A stretch of DNA of 64,000 nt from JADJOY01 sp016713535 [NCBI: Deltaproteobacteria bacterium] (GCA_016713535.1 JADJOY010000001.1:40593-104592); one strand, 5' to 3'; shown: positions 25,765-34,182, counted from the first letter of the stretch. The notes: generated by a model not told the origin, from the sequence alone. Translations and numbers: made by a program.

Positions 25765-25767
25765 CGC

Positions 25768-25898
25768 AACCGTAGGGGCGGGGACCGTGCCCGCCCGGCG
25801 GCGTAATCGTCGGGGCGGGGCCCCGGTGATCGTAGGGGCGGGTCTCGTCCCCTCCCGCAAAGATGATCGTAGGGGCGGGGCCTGTCCCCGCCCGCAAG
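25768..25898 (+). repeat. Tandem array of four GTAG-type REP-like palindromes
   Basis: Four degenerate 25-36-bp units lie in the same orientation between the two PilT genes. The consensus is ATCGTAGGGGCGGGG, a short loop, then CCCCGCCCGCAA. Each is a GC hairpin preceded by GTAG (GTCG in the second). The last unit (25863-25898) has a perfect GGGCGGGG/CCCCGCCC stem. Confidence 0.75.
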
Positions 25899-25925
25899 CG
25901 GACCGAATAAACCGCAGGGAGTCGC

Positions 25926-27008
25926 ATGCAGAACAAGATCGACCGCTTTCTGAAGCTCATGAACGACCGCGGTGGCTCGGACCTCCATCTCTCGGTGGGG
26001 CGCCCGCCGCTGCTTCGGCTGCACGGCGACATCGAGCCGGTGCGCTACGGCACGCTCTCGGACGTCGACTTCGCCGAGATGGTGAAGCCGGTGGTCAACG
26101 ACGACGCGCTGTGGGCACGCTTCATGGACGGCGGCGACCTCGACCTCGCGTACGAGGTGCCGGGGATGGCGCGCTTCCGCGTCAACCTCTTCAAGCAGTT
26201 TCGCGGCATGGGTGCCGTGTTCCGGCTCATCCCGACACGGCTGATGACGCTCGAGCAGCTCGGCATGCCGAAGTCGGTGGAGCGCTTCTGCTACCTGCGC
26301 CAGGGCCTGCTCTTGGTGACCGGGCCGACCGGCTCGGGCAAGTCGACCACGCTCTCGGCGATCTTGAACCGCATCAACGAGGAGCAGACGCTCCACATCA
26401 TCACCATCGAGGACCCGATCGAGTTCGTGCACCCGAACAAGAAGTCGATCGTCAGCCAGCGCGAGATCGGCACCCACGCCACCCAGTTCTCGGAGGCGCT
26501 CAAGGCCGCCGTGCGCGAGGACCCCGACATCATCCTGGTGGGCGAGCTGCGCGACCTCGAGACCATCCGCACCGCCATCAACGCCGCCGAGTCGGGCCTC
26601 ACGGTGTTCGCGACGCTCCACACCAACAGCGCCGCGAAGGCCGTCGACCGCATCCTCAACGTGTTTCCCGAGGAGGAGCAGGAGTCGGTGCGCGGCGCGA
26701 TGGCCGAGTGCTTGCGCGGCGTGCTCGCGCAGCAGCTCGTGAAGAAAAAGGGCGGCGGGCGGATCGCGGCACTCGAGGTGCTGTTCGCGACCTCGAGCCT
26801 CGGCACGCTGATCCGCGAGGGCAAGACCTCGCAGATCCAGTCGTCGATCGCGATGGGCAAGAACCTCGGCATGATCACGATGGACGACAGCCTCTTCAAC
26901 CTGGTGAGCGAGGACCTCGTCGAGCCGCAAGGGGCCTACGAGAAGGCGATCGACAAGGGCTCGTTCCGCGACCGGCTCGCGAGCATCAACCTGCAGGTGG
27001 ACGCGTGA
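25926..27008 (+). CDS. pilT: PilT-family twitching motility ATPase
   Basis: A 360-residue hexameric ATPase that in known systems retracts type IV pili at the inner-membrane face. Domains: N-terminal PAS-like (GGSDLHLSVGRPPLLRL), Walker A GPTGSGKST (Lys139), Asp box TIEDPIEF and Walker B VGELRD with the catalytic Glu207 retained. The His box reads SGLTVFATLHT: the second histidine (His232) is kept, but the first is Leu225 where PilT has GH. This is the mirror image of the substitutions in the upstream HEAT-PilT fusion. A GCAGGGA site precedes the ATG. The stop overlaps the next start (GTGA). Confidence 0.92.
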   Translation: MQNKIDRFLKLMNDRGGSDLHLSVGRPPLLRLHGDIEPVRYGTLSDVDFAEMVKPVVNDDALWARFMDGGDLDLAYEVPGMARFRVNLFKQFRGMGAVFRLIPTRLMTLEQLGMPKSVERFCYLRQGLLLVTGPTGSGKSTTLSAILNRINEEQTLHIITIEDPIEFVHPNKKSIVSQREIGTHATQFSEALKAAVREDPDIILVGELRDLETIRTAINAAESGLTVFATLHTNSAAKAVDRILNVFPEEEQESVRGAMAECLRGVLAQQLVKKKGGGRIAALEVLFATSSLGTLIREGKTSQIQSSIAMGKNLGMITMDDSLFNLVSEDLVEPQGAYEKAIDKGSFRDRLASINLQVDA

Positions 27009-27866
27009 ACGCCGCGCGGCTGGCGCGGCTGGCACGTTTCACGCGCCGCTACCTCGACGCCAAGCGGCCGCTCAGCTACCGCCTCTGCAAGGCGTGGCTC
27101 GGGCTCGTCTACCCGCGGCGCGGGCGGCGCGAGAACCACCGCCTGGTGATCGAATACGACCGCGGGCTGATCCACGTCGACACCGCGAGCTCGATCGAAT
27201 ATGCGGTGCTCTTCCGCGGCGTGTGGGAGCCCGAGGTCACGCGCATCCTCGACCGGCTGGTGCGCCCCGGCGACGTGTGCCTGGACGTGGGCGCGAGCGT
27301 GGGTGTCCACGCGCTCTTGATGGCGTTTCGTGCGGGTGCCTCGGGGCGCGTGATCGCGTGCGAGCCGCAGCCGGAGCTGGCTGCGCGGATTCGCGCCAAC
27401 GTCGCCCTCAATCGCCTCACGAACGTGACCGTGGTCGAGAGTGCCATCAGCGATCGCGACGGCACCACCACCTTCTACACCTACAAGGAAGGCGAGTTCG
27501 CGCGCGCGCTGTCGGGGCTGACGAAGGCCGAGGGCGCGAGCCGGGCGCTCGAGGTGCGCACCCCTGAGCGGCGCCGGGCTCGCCGCCGAGGTGGCGCTCG
27601 AGCGCCTCGACCTGATCAAGATCGACGCCGAGGGCGCCGACGCCGTCATCCTCGCGAGCCTCGACGGGCTCATCGAGAAGCACCGCCCGGTGCTCGTGTT
27701 CGAGCACCGCGCCAGCCACTGGAGCCGCTTCGGCGCCTCGGTCGAGCGCGTGACCGAGCGGCTTGCCGCACTCGGCTATCGCCTCTACGTCATCGCCGCC
27801 GACGCCACCGCACCCCTCGCCGGCCCCGTCCCCGCGAGCTGCGAGCTCGTCGCCATCCCCGGCTGA
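27005..27866 (+). pseudogene. FkbM-family methyltransferase, interrupted by a +1 frameshift
   Basis: A SAM-dependent O- or N-methyltransferase of the FkbM type (glycolipid, polysaccharide or small-molecule targets). The first 185 codons contain the SAM site CLDVGASVGVHALLM and ACEPQPELAARIRANV. One extra C in the C4 run at 27561-27564 shifts the frame; removing it joins LEVRT to LSGAGLAAEVALERLDLIKI, and the family motif DLIKIDAEGAD continues in the new frame to a TGA at 27866. The GTG start overlaps the pilT stop. A homopolymer error is more likely than decay, because both halves are otherwise intact. Expected intact length is about 286 residues. Confidence 0.8.
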
Positions 27867-28107
27867 CGGCTCCGGAGGCCGGCTGGAGAGGCCCGGCAGA
27901 CACAGCGGCCGGCACTTCAAAAGTTACTGTCGAAAACTTCAAAATCGACTGAAATTTTTCATCAAAAAACACTGAAATTCGGCGCCATGTTGCTGGCGCC
28001 AACCCCGCCGAAACCTGCCGAAATCGGCAAAATTGCCCCTGGGGGCGGTGCGGACCTCGCTCCGCCCCCCAGGAATGCCAGCCGAGGTGCCAGCGGGGCG
28101 CGGCGCC
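27867..28107. other. AT-rich intergenic island with hairpins between convergent genes
   Basis: Bases 27910-27985 are strikingly A/T-rich against the surrounding DNA and contain two 9-bp direct repeats at 22-23 bp spacing: ACTTCAAAA at 27914 and 27936, ACTGAAATT at 27948 and 27971. Downstream lie three stems: GGCGCCA/TGGCGCC (27981-28000), TGCCG/CGGCA (28016-28029) and a large CCTGGGGGCGG/CCGCCCCCCAGG hairpin (28038-28073) that may terminate the convergent transcripts. Confidence 0.5.
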
Positions 28108-28320
28108 CTAGGGCGGACCGGCGAGGGCGAAGAGCCCCCTGACGAACAGCGGATCGATCAGCGCCGCGAGCGGAACCAGGGCGAGCGGCGGCAGCTTGGC
28201 GGTGACGAGACGCCGAACCTCACGCGTCAGCGCTCGAGGCAGCGACGGGTTCGAGCGCAACTCGCGGGCGACGAGCAGCGCGCCCGCACCCACCAGGACC
28301 GCGAGGGTGAGCCGCTTCAA
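28108..28320 (-). CDS. Small hydrophobic membrane protein
   Basis: A 70-residue protein beginning at a TTG that overlaps the stop of the preceding gene (TTGA), the same coupling as in the GGDEF gene of this window. It has an N-terminal membrane helix (LTLAVLVGAGALLVA), a basic loop (LPRALTREVRRLV) and a second hydrophobic stretch (LPPLALVPLAALIDPLFV). It is the last gene of the four-gene minus-strand operon. No family recognised; the call rests on coupling, hydrophobicity and position. Confidence 0.45.
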   Translation of the reverse strand: MKRLTLAVLVGAGALLVARELRSNPSLPRALTREVRRLVTAKLPPLALVPLAALIDPLFVRGLFALAGPP

Positions 28321-29240
28321 GCGGCTCGCCGTCGGGCGCGACGGAGCCGCACGACGGGCGCTTTCAGCGCGAGCGCGGCCGAGGAGACCACCGACACCGC
28401 GAGCACCGCGAGCGCCTCGCGAGGGCGACCGTCCCAGGCGAGGCCGAGGGCGGCGAAGGGCAGCACGAGCGGCAGCGTGCGGGCGTGGCTGCCGAGGGAC
28501 CAGCGCAGCGCGAAGGCGACCGGCGCGCCGAGAGCGATCGGCAGCAGCCATGCGCCGCCCTCGACAGGCAGCCCGGCGCTCGGCGTGAGCCACGCGGCGA
28601 AGCCCACCGCGGCGGCGAGCGCGGCCACGCGCGGCCAGCGCAGCCGTGGGTCAGGGTCGAGGAGCTGGAAGAGCGCGTACACGCTGCCGCCCAGGATCGC
28701 GGCGCGCGGCAGCCCGGCGTAGGCGAGCGTCGTGAGCGGCAGCACGGCGAGGAGCGGGCCTACGCGCGGCACGCCGTCGACGATGCTCCACACGAGCAGT
28801 GCGGCGGCCAAGGCGATCCCGTTGACGCCGCCTGCGGCGATCACGGCGGCGGGCAGCACCAGCGCGAGGGGCGAGGTCAGCACCGCGCGCACCGGAAGGC
28901 TGCGCTCGCGCTCGGCCTCGATCGCCGCCAGCCCCAGGAGCGCGAGTGCCAGGTTCTCGGCGCGGCGCTCGTTGACCGACGACGAGTACGAGGTGGCCGC
29001 GCGGGCACCGTCGCCGGGGCGGAAGAGCGCGAAGTCGCCGCGCTCCACCCAGCGCTCGCCGCTCTCGCCCGCAGCGCTCCAGGTCAGCCAGAAGCCGCCC
29101 TCGGCCGCGGTCACCTCGAGCGACTCGGCGACCTCGCGATGGAGCGCGGGCTCGACACCGCGGGCGGCGGCGACGTCGGCGAGGTGGCGCAGCACCAGGT
29201 AGTGGAGCGCGCGGGCGCGGTAGCCGACCGGCTTGCTCAC
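28317..29240 (-). CDS. Uncharacterised polytopic membrane protein
   Basis: A 307-residue protein with a soluble N-terminal region of about 105 residues (FWLTWSAAGESGERWVERGDF), then about seven hydrophobic segments (SPLALVLPAAVIAAGGVNG, ALAAALLVWSIVDGV, LLPIALGAPVAFAL) and a basic tail. The start ATG overlaps the stop of the radical SAM gene (ATGA), so expression is coupled. It may be a transporter or membrane partner for the radical SAM product, but no family was recognised. Confidence 0.65.
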   Translation of the reverse strand: MSKPVGYRARALHYLVLRHLADVAAARGVEPALHREVAESLEVTAAEGGFWLTWSAAGESGERWVERGDFALFRPGDGARAATSYSSSVNERRAENLALALLGLAAIEAERERSLPVRAVLTSPLALVLPAAVIAAGGVNGIALAAALLVWSIVDGVPRVGPLLAVLPLTTLAYAGLPRAAILGGSVYALFQLLDPDPRLRWPRVAALAAAVGFAAWLTPSAGLPVEGGAWLLPIALGAPVAFALRWSLGSHARTLPLVLPFAALGLAWDGRPREALAVLAVSVVSSAALALKAPVVRLRRARRRAA

Positions 29241-30421
29241 GACGACGCCCGGCCCGCCGCGGCGCCTCGGGCGCGGATCTCGGCAGCGATCGCGCGCATC
29301 TCGTCCGCCGAGAGCTCGGCCAGCGCCGGCCGCTTCGACTGGAAGAAGAGGGTGCGCCGCGCGAGCGGCACGAAGAACCGCGAGGTCACGGTGATCTCGG
29401 GGTAGCTACCGTACATGCAGCCGTCGCACGCCTCGACGAGCGGCTTGCTGGCGCGGTGGACGACGCCGTCGCGGAACCACGTCGGGAAGCGCTCGTCGTG
29501 GACCGGGAACGCCTCGCTCAGCCGGTAATCGCAGCACGGCGCCACGCGCCCCGCGGGGTCGATCGCGAAGTAGAGGCTCGGCGCGTCGCACACGTCGCCG
29601 TTTCGGCGCCGCCAGCGCACCGGCTGGCCGGTGACGAAGCGCACCACGTCGTCGAGGTACTCGTCGGAGTCGTAGAGGTGCTGGCCGGCGCGGCGCCGCG
29701 CCTTCAGGTCCTTCACGACGGCGCGCACGCGCTCGTGGGTCTCCGGCGTGAACGCGAGCGAGCCGTCCGCGTCGAGGGCGCGGAAGCCGCGTGGCCGCGT
29801 CGGCCCGGAGACGTGCACCGGCACCAGCGACACCGACCAGCCGAGCCGGGTCGCGAACTCGAGCACCTCGGGCACGTGGCTCACGTTCGACGGCATCAGC
29901 ACGGTGCCGAAGAACGCCGTGCCGTTGGCCGGGAACACGTCGTTGATCGTCGCCGCGACGTCGATCGCGCGGCTCCACGAGCCCGGGAACCCGCCGTTGA
30001 TGCGGTCCTGGAGCGCGGGATCGAGCGTGTCGAGCGACACGCTGATGTCGTGGGCGCCGGCGGCGACACAGCGCTCGAGGGCCTCGCGCGAGGCGAGCCC
30101 GGCGGTCTGGAGCCGCACGTGGATGCCGACGCGCGTGAAGGCCTCGACGATCTCCGGCAGGTCCTTGCGCACGAACGGCTCGCCGCCGATCAGGAGCACC
30201 ACGCACACGCCGATCGCGGCCAGGTTCTCGGCGGCGGCGCGGATCTCGTCGAGGGTGAGCTCGGGCGCGTCGCCGTCGGCGTAGACGATGTTGCACTGCT
30301 CGCACGCGAGGTGGCAGCGCGCGGTGACGTAGAACTGCACGTAGGCGGGGCTGGTGCGGCGCGCCAGCGAGCGCACCAGGCGCAGCTTCTGGCGCGCGGT
30401 GAAGTAGGGGAGGGCGGCCAC
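29237..30421 (-). CDS. Radical SAM protein with SPASM-like C-terminus
   Basis: A 394-residue enzyme. The N-terminal cluster motif is TARCHLACEQCNI (CxxxCxxC), followed by LLIGGEPFVRKDL (SAM contact), as in the MoaA/PqqE/NirJ branch. The C-terminal part has cysteines in APCCDY and EACDGCMYG that could bind an auxiliary cluster, as in SPASM proteins. Members modify peptides, sugars or tetrapyrroles; no precursor peptide is visible here. It is 28 bp downstream of a methyltransferase gene and overlaps the following membrane-protein gene, so the three form one operon. Product unknown. Confidence 0.85.
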   Translation of the reverse strand: MAALPYFTARQKLRLVRSLARRTSPAYVQFYVTARCHLACEQCNIVYADGDAPELTLDEIRAAAENLAAIGVCVVLLIGGEPFVRKDLPEIVEAFTRVGIHVRLQTAGLASREALERCVAAGAHDISVSLDTLDPALQDRINGGFPGSWSRAIDVAATINDVFPANGTAFFGTVLMPSNVSHVPEVLEFATRLGWSVSLVPVHVSGPTRPRGFRALDADGSLAFTPETHERVRAVVKDLKARRRAGQHLYDSDEYLDDVVRFVTGQPVRWRRRNGDVCDAPSLYFAIDPAGRVAPCCDYRLSEAFPVHDERFPTWFRDGVVHRASKPLVEACDGCMYGSYPEITVTSRFFVPLARRTLFFQSKRPALAELSADEMRAIAAEIRARGAAAGRASS

Positions 30422-30449
30422 GGCTCGCGTCTCGCGGGATCGACGAGGC

Positions 30450-31232
30450 TTACGGATTGCGGGCGACCGCGAGCAGCGACGAGCCGATCGGCGGGTACGA
30501 GAAGATCGCCAGCTCGGCGGCCATCGCGAGGTCGAGCGCCTCCACGACCAGCCGCGAGGGCTCGGCGAAACCGCGCGCGACGATCGCCTCGTGCGCTTCC
30601 GGGCGGTTCTCGAGGCGCGCGATCATGCGCTTGCGCAGCGCCAGCGCCGGCACCAGGGCGAGGCCCCAGAAGCGCATGTCCTGGACCCGATAGCCCGCGC
30701 TCTCGAGCGCGGCGCGGAGCCCGGGGCGATCGTAGCGGCGCAGGTGTCCCACGGCGCGATCATAGCCGCTCGTGTAGCGCGGCAGCGCGGGGACGTTCAC
30801 CAGCAGGAGGCCGCCCGGCTTGAGGCTGCTCCGCGTCGCGGCGGCGAGGGCGACGGGGTCCTCGAGGTGCTCGAGGACGTCGTAGAGGATGGCGGCGTCG
30901 TAGCGGTCCGCGCCGGCGTCCGGCGGCTCGGCGAGGAGGTCGCGCACGGTGTGCGTGCCGCGACCGGGCGCGGCGGCGGCGATCGCCTCGGGGTCGAGGT
31001 CGACACCGTCGATCGTCCAGCTCGTGGCCGCCTCGAGCTGGGCGTCGAGGACGCCACGCCCGCAGCCCACGTCGAGCACCCGCCACGGCGCGGTGAGCGG
31101 CATGCCGAGGTCGCGGAGCTGCGCTAGCGCCGACGCGAGCCGCCACCGCATCCAGAAGTGCTCCGGATCGGCGAGGACGTGCCACTCGGCGGCGCAGTGC
31201 GCGGCCGGCGCGGGGGCTGTCGAGGGTTGCAC
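30450..31232 (-). CDS. Class I SAM-dependent methyltransferase
   Basis: A 260-residue methyltransferase with motif I VLDVGCGRGVLDAQL, an acidic residue after strand 2 (IDGVDLDPEAI) and ILYDVLEHLEDPV of the UbiE/Methyltransf_11 group, followed by LKPGGLLLVNVPALP. The region after about residue 150 (YDRAVGHLRRYDRPGLRAAL) is shared by methyltransferases in envelope polysaccharide clusters. First gene of the minus-strand operon continuing into the radical SAM gene. Acceptor unknown. Confidence 0.85.
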   Translation of the reverse strand: MQPSTAPAPAAHCAAEWHVLADPEHFWMRWRLASALAQLRDLGMPLTAPWRVLDVGCGRGVLDAQLEAATSWTIDGVDLDPEAIAAAAPGRGTHTVRDLLAEPPDAGADRYDAAILYDVLEHLEDPVALAAATRSSLKPGGLLLVNVPALPRYTSGYDRAVGHLRRYDRPGLRAALESAGYRVQDMRFWGLALVPALALRKRMIARLENRPEAHEAIVARGFAEPSRLVVEALDLAMAAELAIFSYPPIGSSLLAVARNP

Positions 31233-31328
31233 CGGAGGACCGATCAGCGGCGGCGAGAGTGAGCGCGAGGGCGGCGCGGGAGGGCGGGCAGCCGCGTGCT
31301 ATCGTGCGCCGCCCGGAGGGAAGCGGCA

Positions 31329-31634
31329 ATGGTGGAGCGGCCTCACATCGGCTGGTGGATCTCGATCTTCCTCGGCATGGGCCTCACGACCGCGCTCGCC
31401 GTGAGCGATGGCGTCTACGGCTGGTGGCACGAGCACGTGACCACGCTGCTCTCGCAGGGGCTGATCCAGGTGATCGCCGTGGCCGCGTGGGCGGCGCACG
31501 TCGGCGAGGGGATCGCGGCGCACCGGCTCGCGAGCCGCCTCGGTCCGGGCACCGACGTGATGGGCTGGGCGATCCAGACCACGCTGCTCGGCTTTCCATC
31601 GCTCAAGCTGCTCAAGAAGCGCGCGGCCGGCTGA
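31329..31634 (+). CDS. DUF4499/TMEM254-like small membrane protein
   Basis: A 101-residue protein with about three membrane helices. The segment AWAAHVGEGIAAHRLASRLG followed by WAIQTTLLGFPSLKLLKK matches the pattern of the DUF4499 (TMEM254) family, whose members share HVGE...L and a C-terminal LQT...G..SL helix. Function in bacteria and eukaryotes is unknown. The ATG at 31329 is chosen because the sequence before it is unlike the family. It is divergent from the methyltransferase operon and followed by REP-like palindromes. Confidence 0.65.
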   Translation: MVERPHIGWWISIFLGMGLTTALAVSDGVYGWWHEHVTTLLSQGLIQVIAVAAWAAHVGEGIAAHRLASRLGPGTDVMGWAIQTTLLGFPSLKLLKKRAAG

Positions 31635-31660
31635 ATTCCCGGGGACCGCGTCCGATCGCT

Positions 31661-31683
31661 GGAGGGCGCGCCTCCGGCGCGCC
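31661..31683 (+). repeat. GGAG-type REP-like palindrome
   Basis: GGAG at 31661 directly precedes GGCGCGCC, a TCC loop and GGCGCGCC. The same layout (GGAG foot, GC stem, short loop) occurs at 34223 and, inverted, at 42746-42769. Confidence 0.6.
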
Positions 31684-31736
31684 GCGCATCACGGCCAGCC
31701 CGCGGCCCGACGGAGAGGCTGTGACTCCCCTCTGGG

Positions 31737-33377
31737 TCACTCGCGGAAGCCGCGTGTGCCTGGCGACGGGGGTATGGCCCCCCCGTCGCTACGATCGCCT
31801 TCGTGGTGCGGGGGGCTCCGCCCCCCGCAACGCTTCGCTTGCGATTTACCGGCGGGCGCGGCGGGGGCGCTCGGCGCTCCGGGGCTGCGCGACGGTCGCG
31901 CCGGCCGAGCCACGGGCACTCGGATCCGCGCGTCGGCGCCTCGGCGTGCGCGCTCGCGCACCTCGATCGAGACCACGTGCGGCGAGGGCACCGGCGTGGC
32001 CGCGACGAGTGCCAGCAGCTCGGCGAGCCCGCTCTCGATCCCCTGCGCGAAGCGCGCCAGGTCCGGCACGGCGTCCCAGTCGCCGCTTAGCCCGAAGTTG
32101 ATCTGGCCGTTGTACGAGAGCACCGCCACGCCGAGCGTGGTGGTGCCGACCAGCGGCACGAACGGGAAGGCCTCGAGCATCTGGCCGCCGCGCAGGTAGA
32201 GCGGGAACTGCGGCCCGGGCACGTTCGTCACCACCAGGTTCATCACCCACTGGCGCTCGATGGCGCGCGCCGCGAGCGCCATGATCGTGGGCGGAGCGAA
32301 GTCGCTGAGCTGGATGAGTGCGTCGGCGCCCACCGCCTCGCCCGACTGCTTCACGTGCGCCATCCCCTCGTGGATGGTCTGGAGTCGCTTGGCGAGGTCG
32401 GGCTCGCCCACCGGCAGCGGCGCGAACATCACCGCCACGCGGTTGCCGTAGGTCATGCGCTCGGACTCGTCGCGCACCGACACCGGCACCGCGGCGCGCA
32501 TCACCAGGCCATCCACCTTCTCGCCGCGCTCGACCAGGATGTGGCGAAGGCCCGCCGCGACGAGCGCCAGCACCACGTCGTTCACGGTGCAGCCGAAGCG
32601 GTTCTTGACGACCTTGAGGTCCTCGAGATGCGTGCGCACCACCTGGAAGCGGCGATGTGGGCCGATCGCCTGGTTGAGCGAGGTGCGCGGCGCGATCTCG
32701 AGCGCGGCGCCGCCGAAGCTCGCGAGCCCCTTGGCCACCGCGGTGGCGCGCTCGAGCACCTTGCGCGGCGCGCGCGTCGCCGCGCGCACGGTGCGGACGA
32801 TCTCGGCGGGCTTCACCATGCGCTCGACCAGCGTCGCGCGTAGGAGTTCGCCCTTGCTCGGCGCGGGCGCGGCACGCCAGCGCTCGCCCTCGACCGGAGA
32901 CGCGTCCTTGTCGAGGTCGAGGAGCACCGTCGCAAGGTCGACCCCCGAGACACCGTCGATCAGGCAGTGGTGGGTCTTCTGGATCACCGCCTTCCGATCG
33001 CCCGGGAGGTCGACCATCCACAGCTCCCACAGCGGCCGCTTGCGGTCGAGCGGCGTGCTCATGAGCCGGCCCATGAGCGTCAGCAGCTCGCTCTCGCCAC
33101 CGGGGCGCGGCAAGCCGGTGTGGCGGACGTGGAAGCGCACGTCGAAGTGGGGATCGTCGACCCACACCGGGCGCCCCTGGCCGTAAGGCACCCACATGAG
33201 CTTCTTGCGGAAGTGCGGCACTAGGTCGAGGCGCTGGTCGATGTGCGCGTTGATCTCCTCGGCCGTGAGCCCGGGATCCTCGAAGACCGCCACCGAGCCG
33301 ACGTGCATGTGGGAGACCGGCGACTCGAAGTAGAGGAACGACGTGTCCTGGGGGCTCAGGCGCTCGAAGCTCGACAT
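31737..33377 (-). CDS. Wax ester synthase/diacylglycerol acyltransferase (WS/DGAT)
   Basis: Esterifies fatty alcohol or diacylglycerol with acyl-CoA to make storage wax or triacylglycerol, at the membrane. The 546-residue protein has the catalytic HHxxxDG motif (KTHHCLIDGVSG), the N-terminal family signature LSPQDTSFLYFESP, and the later NVPGPQFPLYLRG and SYNGQINFGLSGD blocks. The start is the ATG before SSFERLSPQD, not the longer open frame. The family's usual end is near the FGLSGD...AELL block; here a Pro/Arg-rich tail follows, and its last 30 or so codons are REP copy A read through to a stop in the conserved repeat flank. Divergent from the sulfotransferase-like gene. Confidence 0.9.
   Translation of the reverse strand: MSSFERLSPQDTSFLYFESPVSHMHVGSVAVFEDPGLTAEEINAHIDQRLDLVPHFRKKLMWVPYGQGRPVWVDDPHFDVRFHVRHTGLPRPGGESELLTLMGRLMSTPLDRKRPLWELWMVDLPGDRKAVIQKTHHCLIDGVSGVDLATVLLDLDKDASPVEGERWRAAPAPSKGELLRATLVERMVKPAEIVRTVRAATRAPRKVLERATAVAKGLASFGGAALEIAPRTSLNQAIGPHRRFQVVRTHLEDLKVVKNRFGCTVNDVVLALVAAGLRHILVERGEKVDGLVMRAAVPVSVRDESERMTYGNRVAVMFAPLPVGEPDLAKRLQTIHEGMAHVKQSGEAVGADALIQLSDFAPPTIMALAARAIERQWVMNLVVTNVPGPQFPLYLRGGQMLEAFPFVPLVGTTTLGVAVLSYNGQINFGLSGDWDAVPDLARFAQGIESGLAELLALVAATPVPSPHVVSIEVRERARRGADARIRVPVARPARPSRSPGAPSAPAAPAGKSQAKRCGGRSPPHHEGDRSDGGAIPPSPGTRGFRE
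31763..31828. repeat. BIME copy A: two REP-like hairpins head to head
   Basis: Hairpin 1 (GCGACGGGGG at 31763 with CCCCCGTCGC ending 31789) is followed by CTAC, a ten-base spacer, GTGG and hairpin 2 (GCGGGGGG, loop CTCCG, CCCCCCGC, 31808-31828). The same two-hairpin unit with the same spacer length recurs at 34304-34368 and, inverted, at 63789-63853. Conserved flanks (GGGTCACTCGCGGAAGCCGCGT) extend it to about 31731. The element lies inside the 3' end of the WS/DGAT gene. Confidence 0.8.
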
Positions 33378-33609
33378 GGTGGTCCTCGCGGAACGGTTCT
33401 CGTCCCGAAAACGAGCATTCAACCTCCCCGGGCGACGAGCGGGCAAACCTGCGGCGCTCGCACCGCCGGCCAGCGCGCCGTCTGCCGCGAGACCCGTCGT
33501 TCAGCGTTGCCACCCAGGGGCGCCGCAACTAGGTTCACCGGCCTGCCGGTGTCGTGGGGGGCTCAGGGCGCGCACCACGCGCCGCCACCGGCCACGAGGA
33601 GACCACGTC

Positions 33610-34182
33610 ATGGACAAGAACACGATCACCGTCGTCTCGGGGCTTCCACGCTCCGGCACCTCGATGATGATGAAGATGCTGGAGGCCGGCGGTCTCGAGG
33701 TGATCGCGGACAACCAGCGCGAGGCCGACGACGACAACCCCAAGGGCTACTACGAGGACCAGCGCTTCAAGACCCTCCACAAGGACAACTCGTGGATCAA
33801 GGAAGCGGTCGGGAAGTCGGTGAAGGTGATCTACAACTTCCTGGTCAACCTGCCGCCCGAGCACCGCTACAACGTGGTGTTCCTGCGTCGTGAGATCGCC
33901 GAGGTGCTGGCCTCGCAGAAGAAGATGCTCGAGCGCCGCGGCACCAAGGACAACATCCCCGACGACAAGATGGCGGCGTTCTTCCGCAAGGACCTCGAGC
34001 GGGTCGAGGCGTGGCTCGCCAAGCAACCCAACATCGACGTGCTCTACCTCGGCTACCACGACGTCGTGAAGGACCCGATGGCGAACGCCGAGCGCATCAA
34101 CGGTTTCCTCGGCGGCGGTCTCGACGTCCAGAAGATGGCCGAGATCGCGGATCCGGGGCTTTACCGCAACCGCGCGGGCTGA
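33610..34182 (+). CDS. Sulfotransferase-like P-loop protein
   Basis: A 190-residue protein starting TVVSGLPRSGTSMMMKML, the 5'-phosphosulfate-binding loop typical of sulfotransferases. FLRREIAEVLASQKKML resembles the 3'-phosphate-binding helix region, and LYLGYHDVVKDP the usual later strand. It is shorter than classical sulfotransferases (250-300 residues) but lies in the same fold family as many small bacterial proteins annotated this way. Soluble; acceptor unknown. It is followed by a REP-rich spacer. Confidence 0.7.
   Translation: MDKNTITVVSGLPRSGTSMMMKMLEAGGLEVIADNQREADDDNPKGYYEDQRFKTLHKDNSWIKEAVGKSVKVIYNFLVNLPPEHRYNVVFLRREIAEVLASQKKMLERRGTKDNIPDDKMAAFFRKDLERVEAWLAKQPNIDVLYLGYHDVVKDPMANAERINGFLGGGLDVQKMAEIADPGLYRNRAG

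Noticed and set aside
28108-31232. RiPP biosynthesis operon
   Set aside because: A radical SAM gene and membrane proteins are present, but no precursor-like small gene, protease or leader-binding domain was found.
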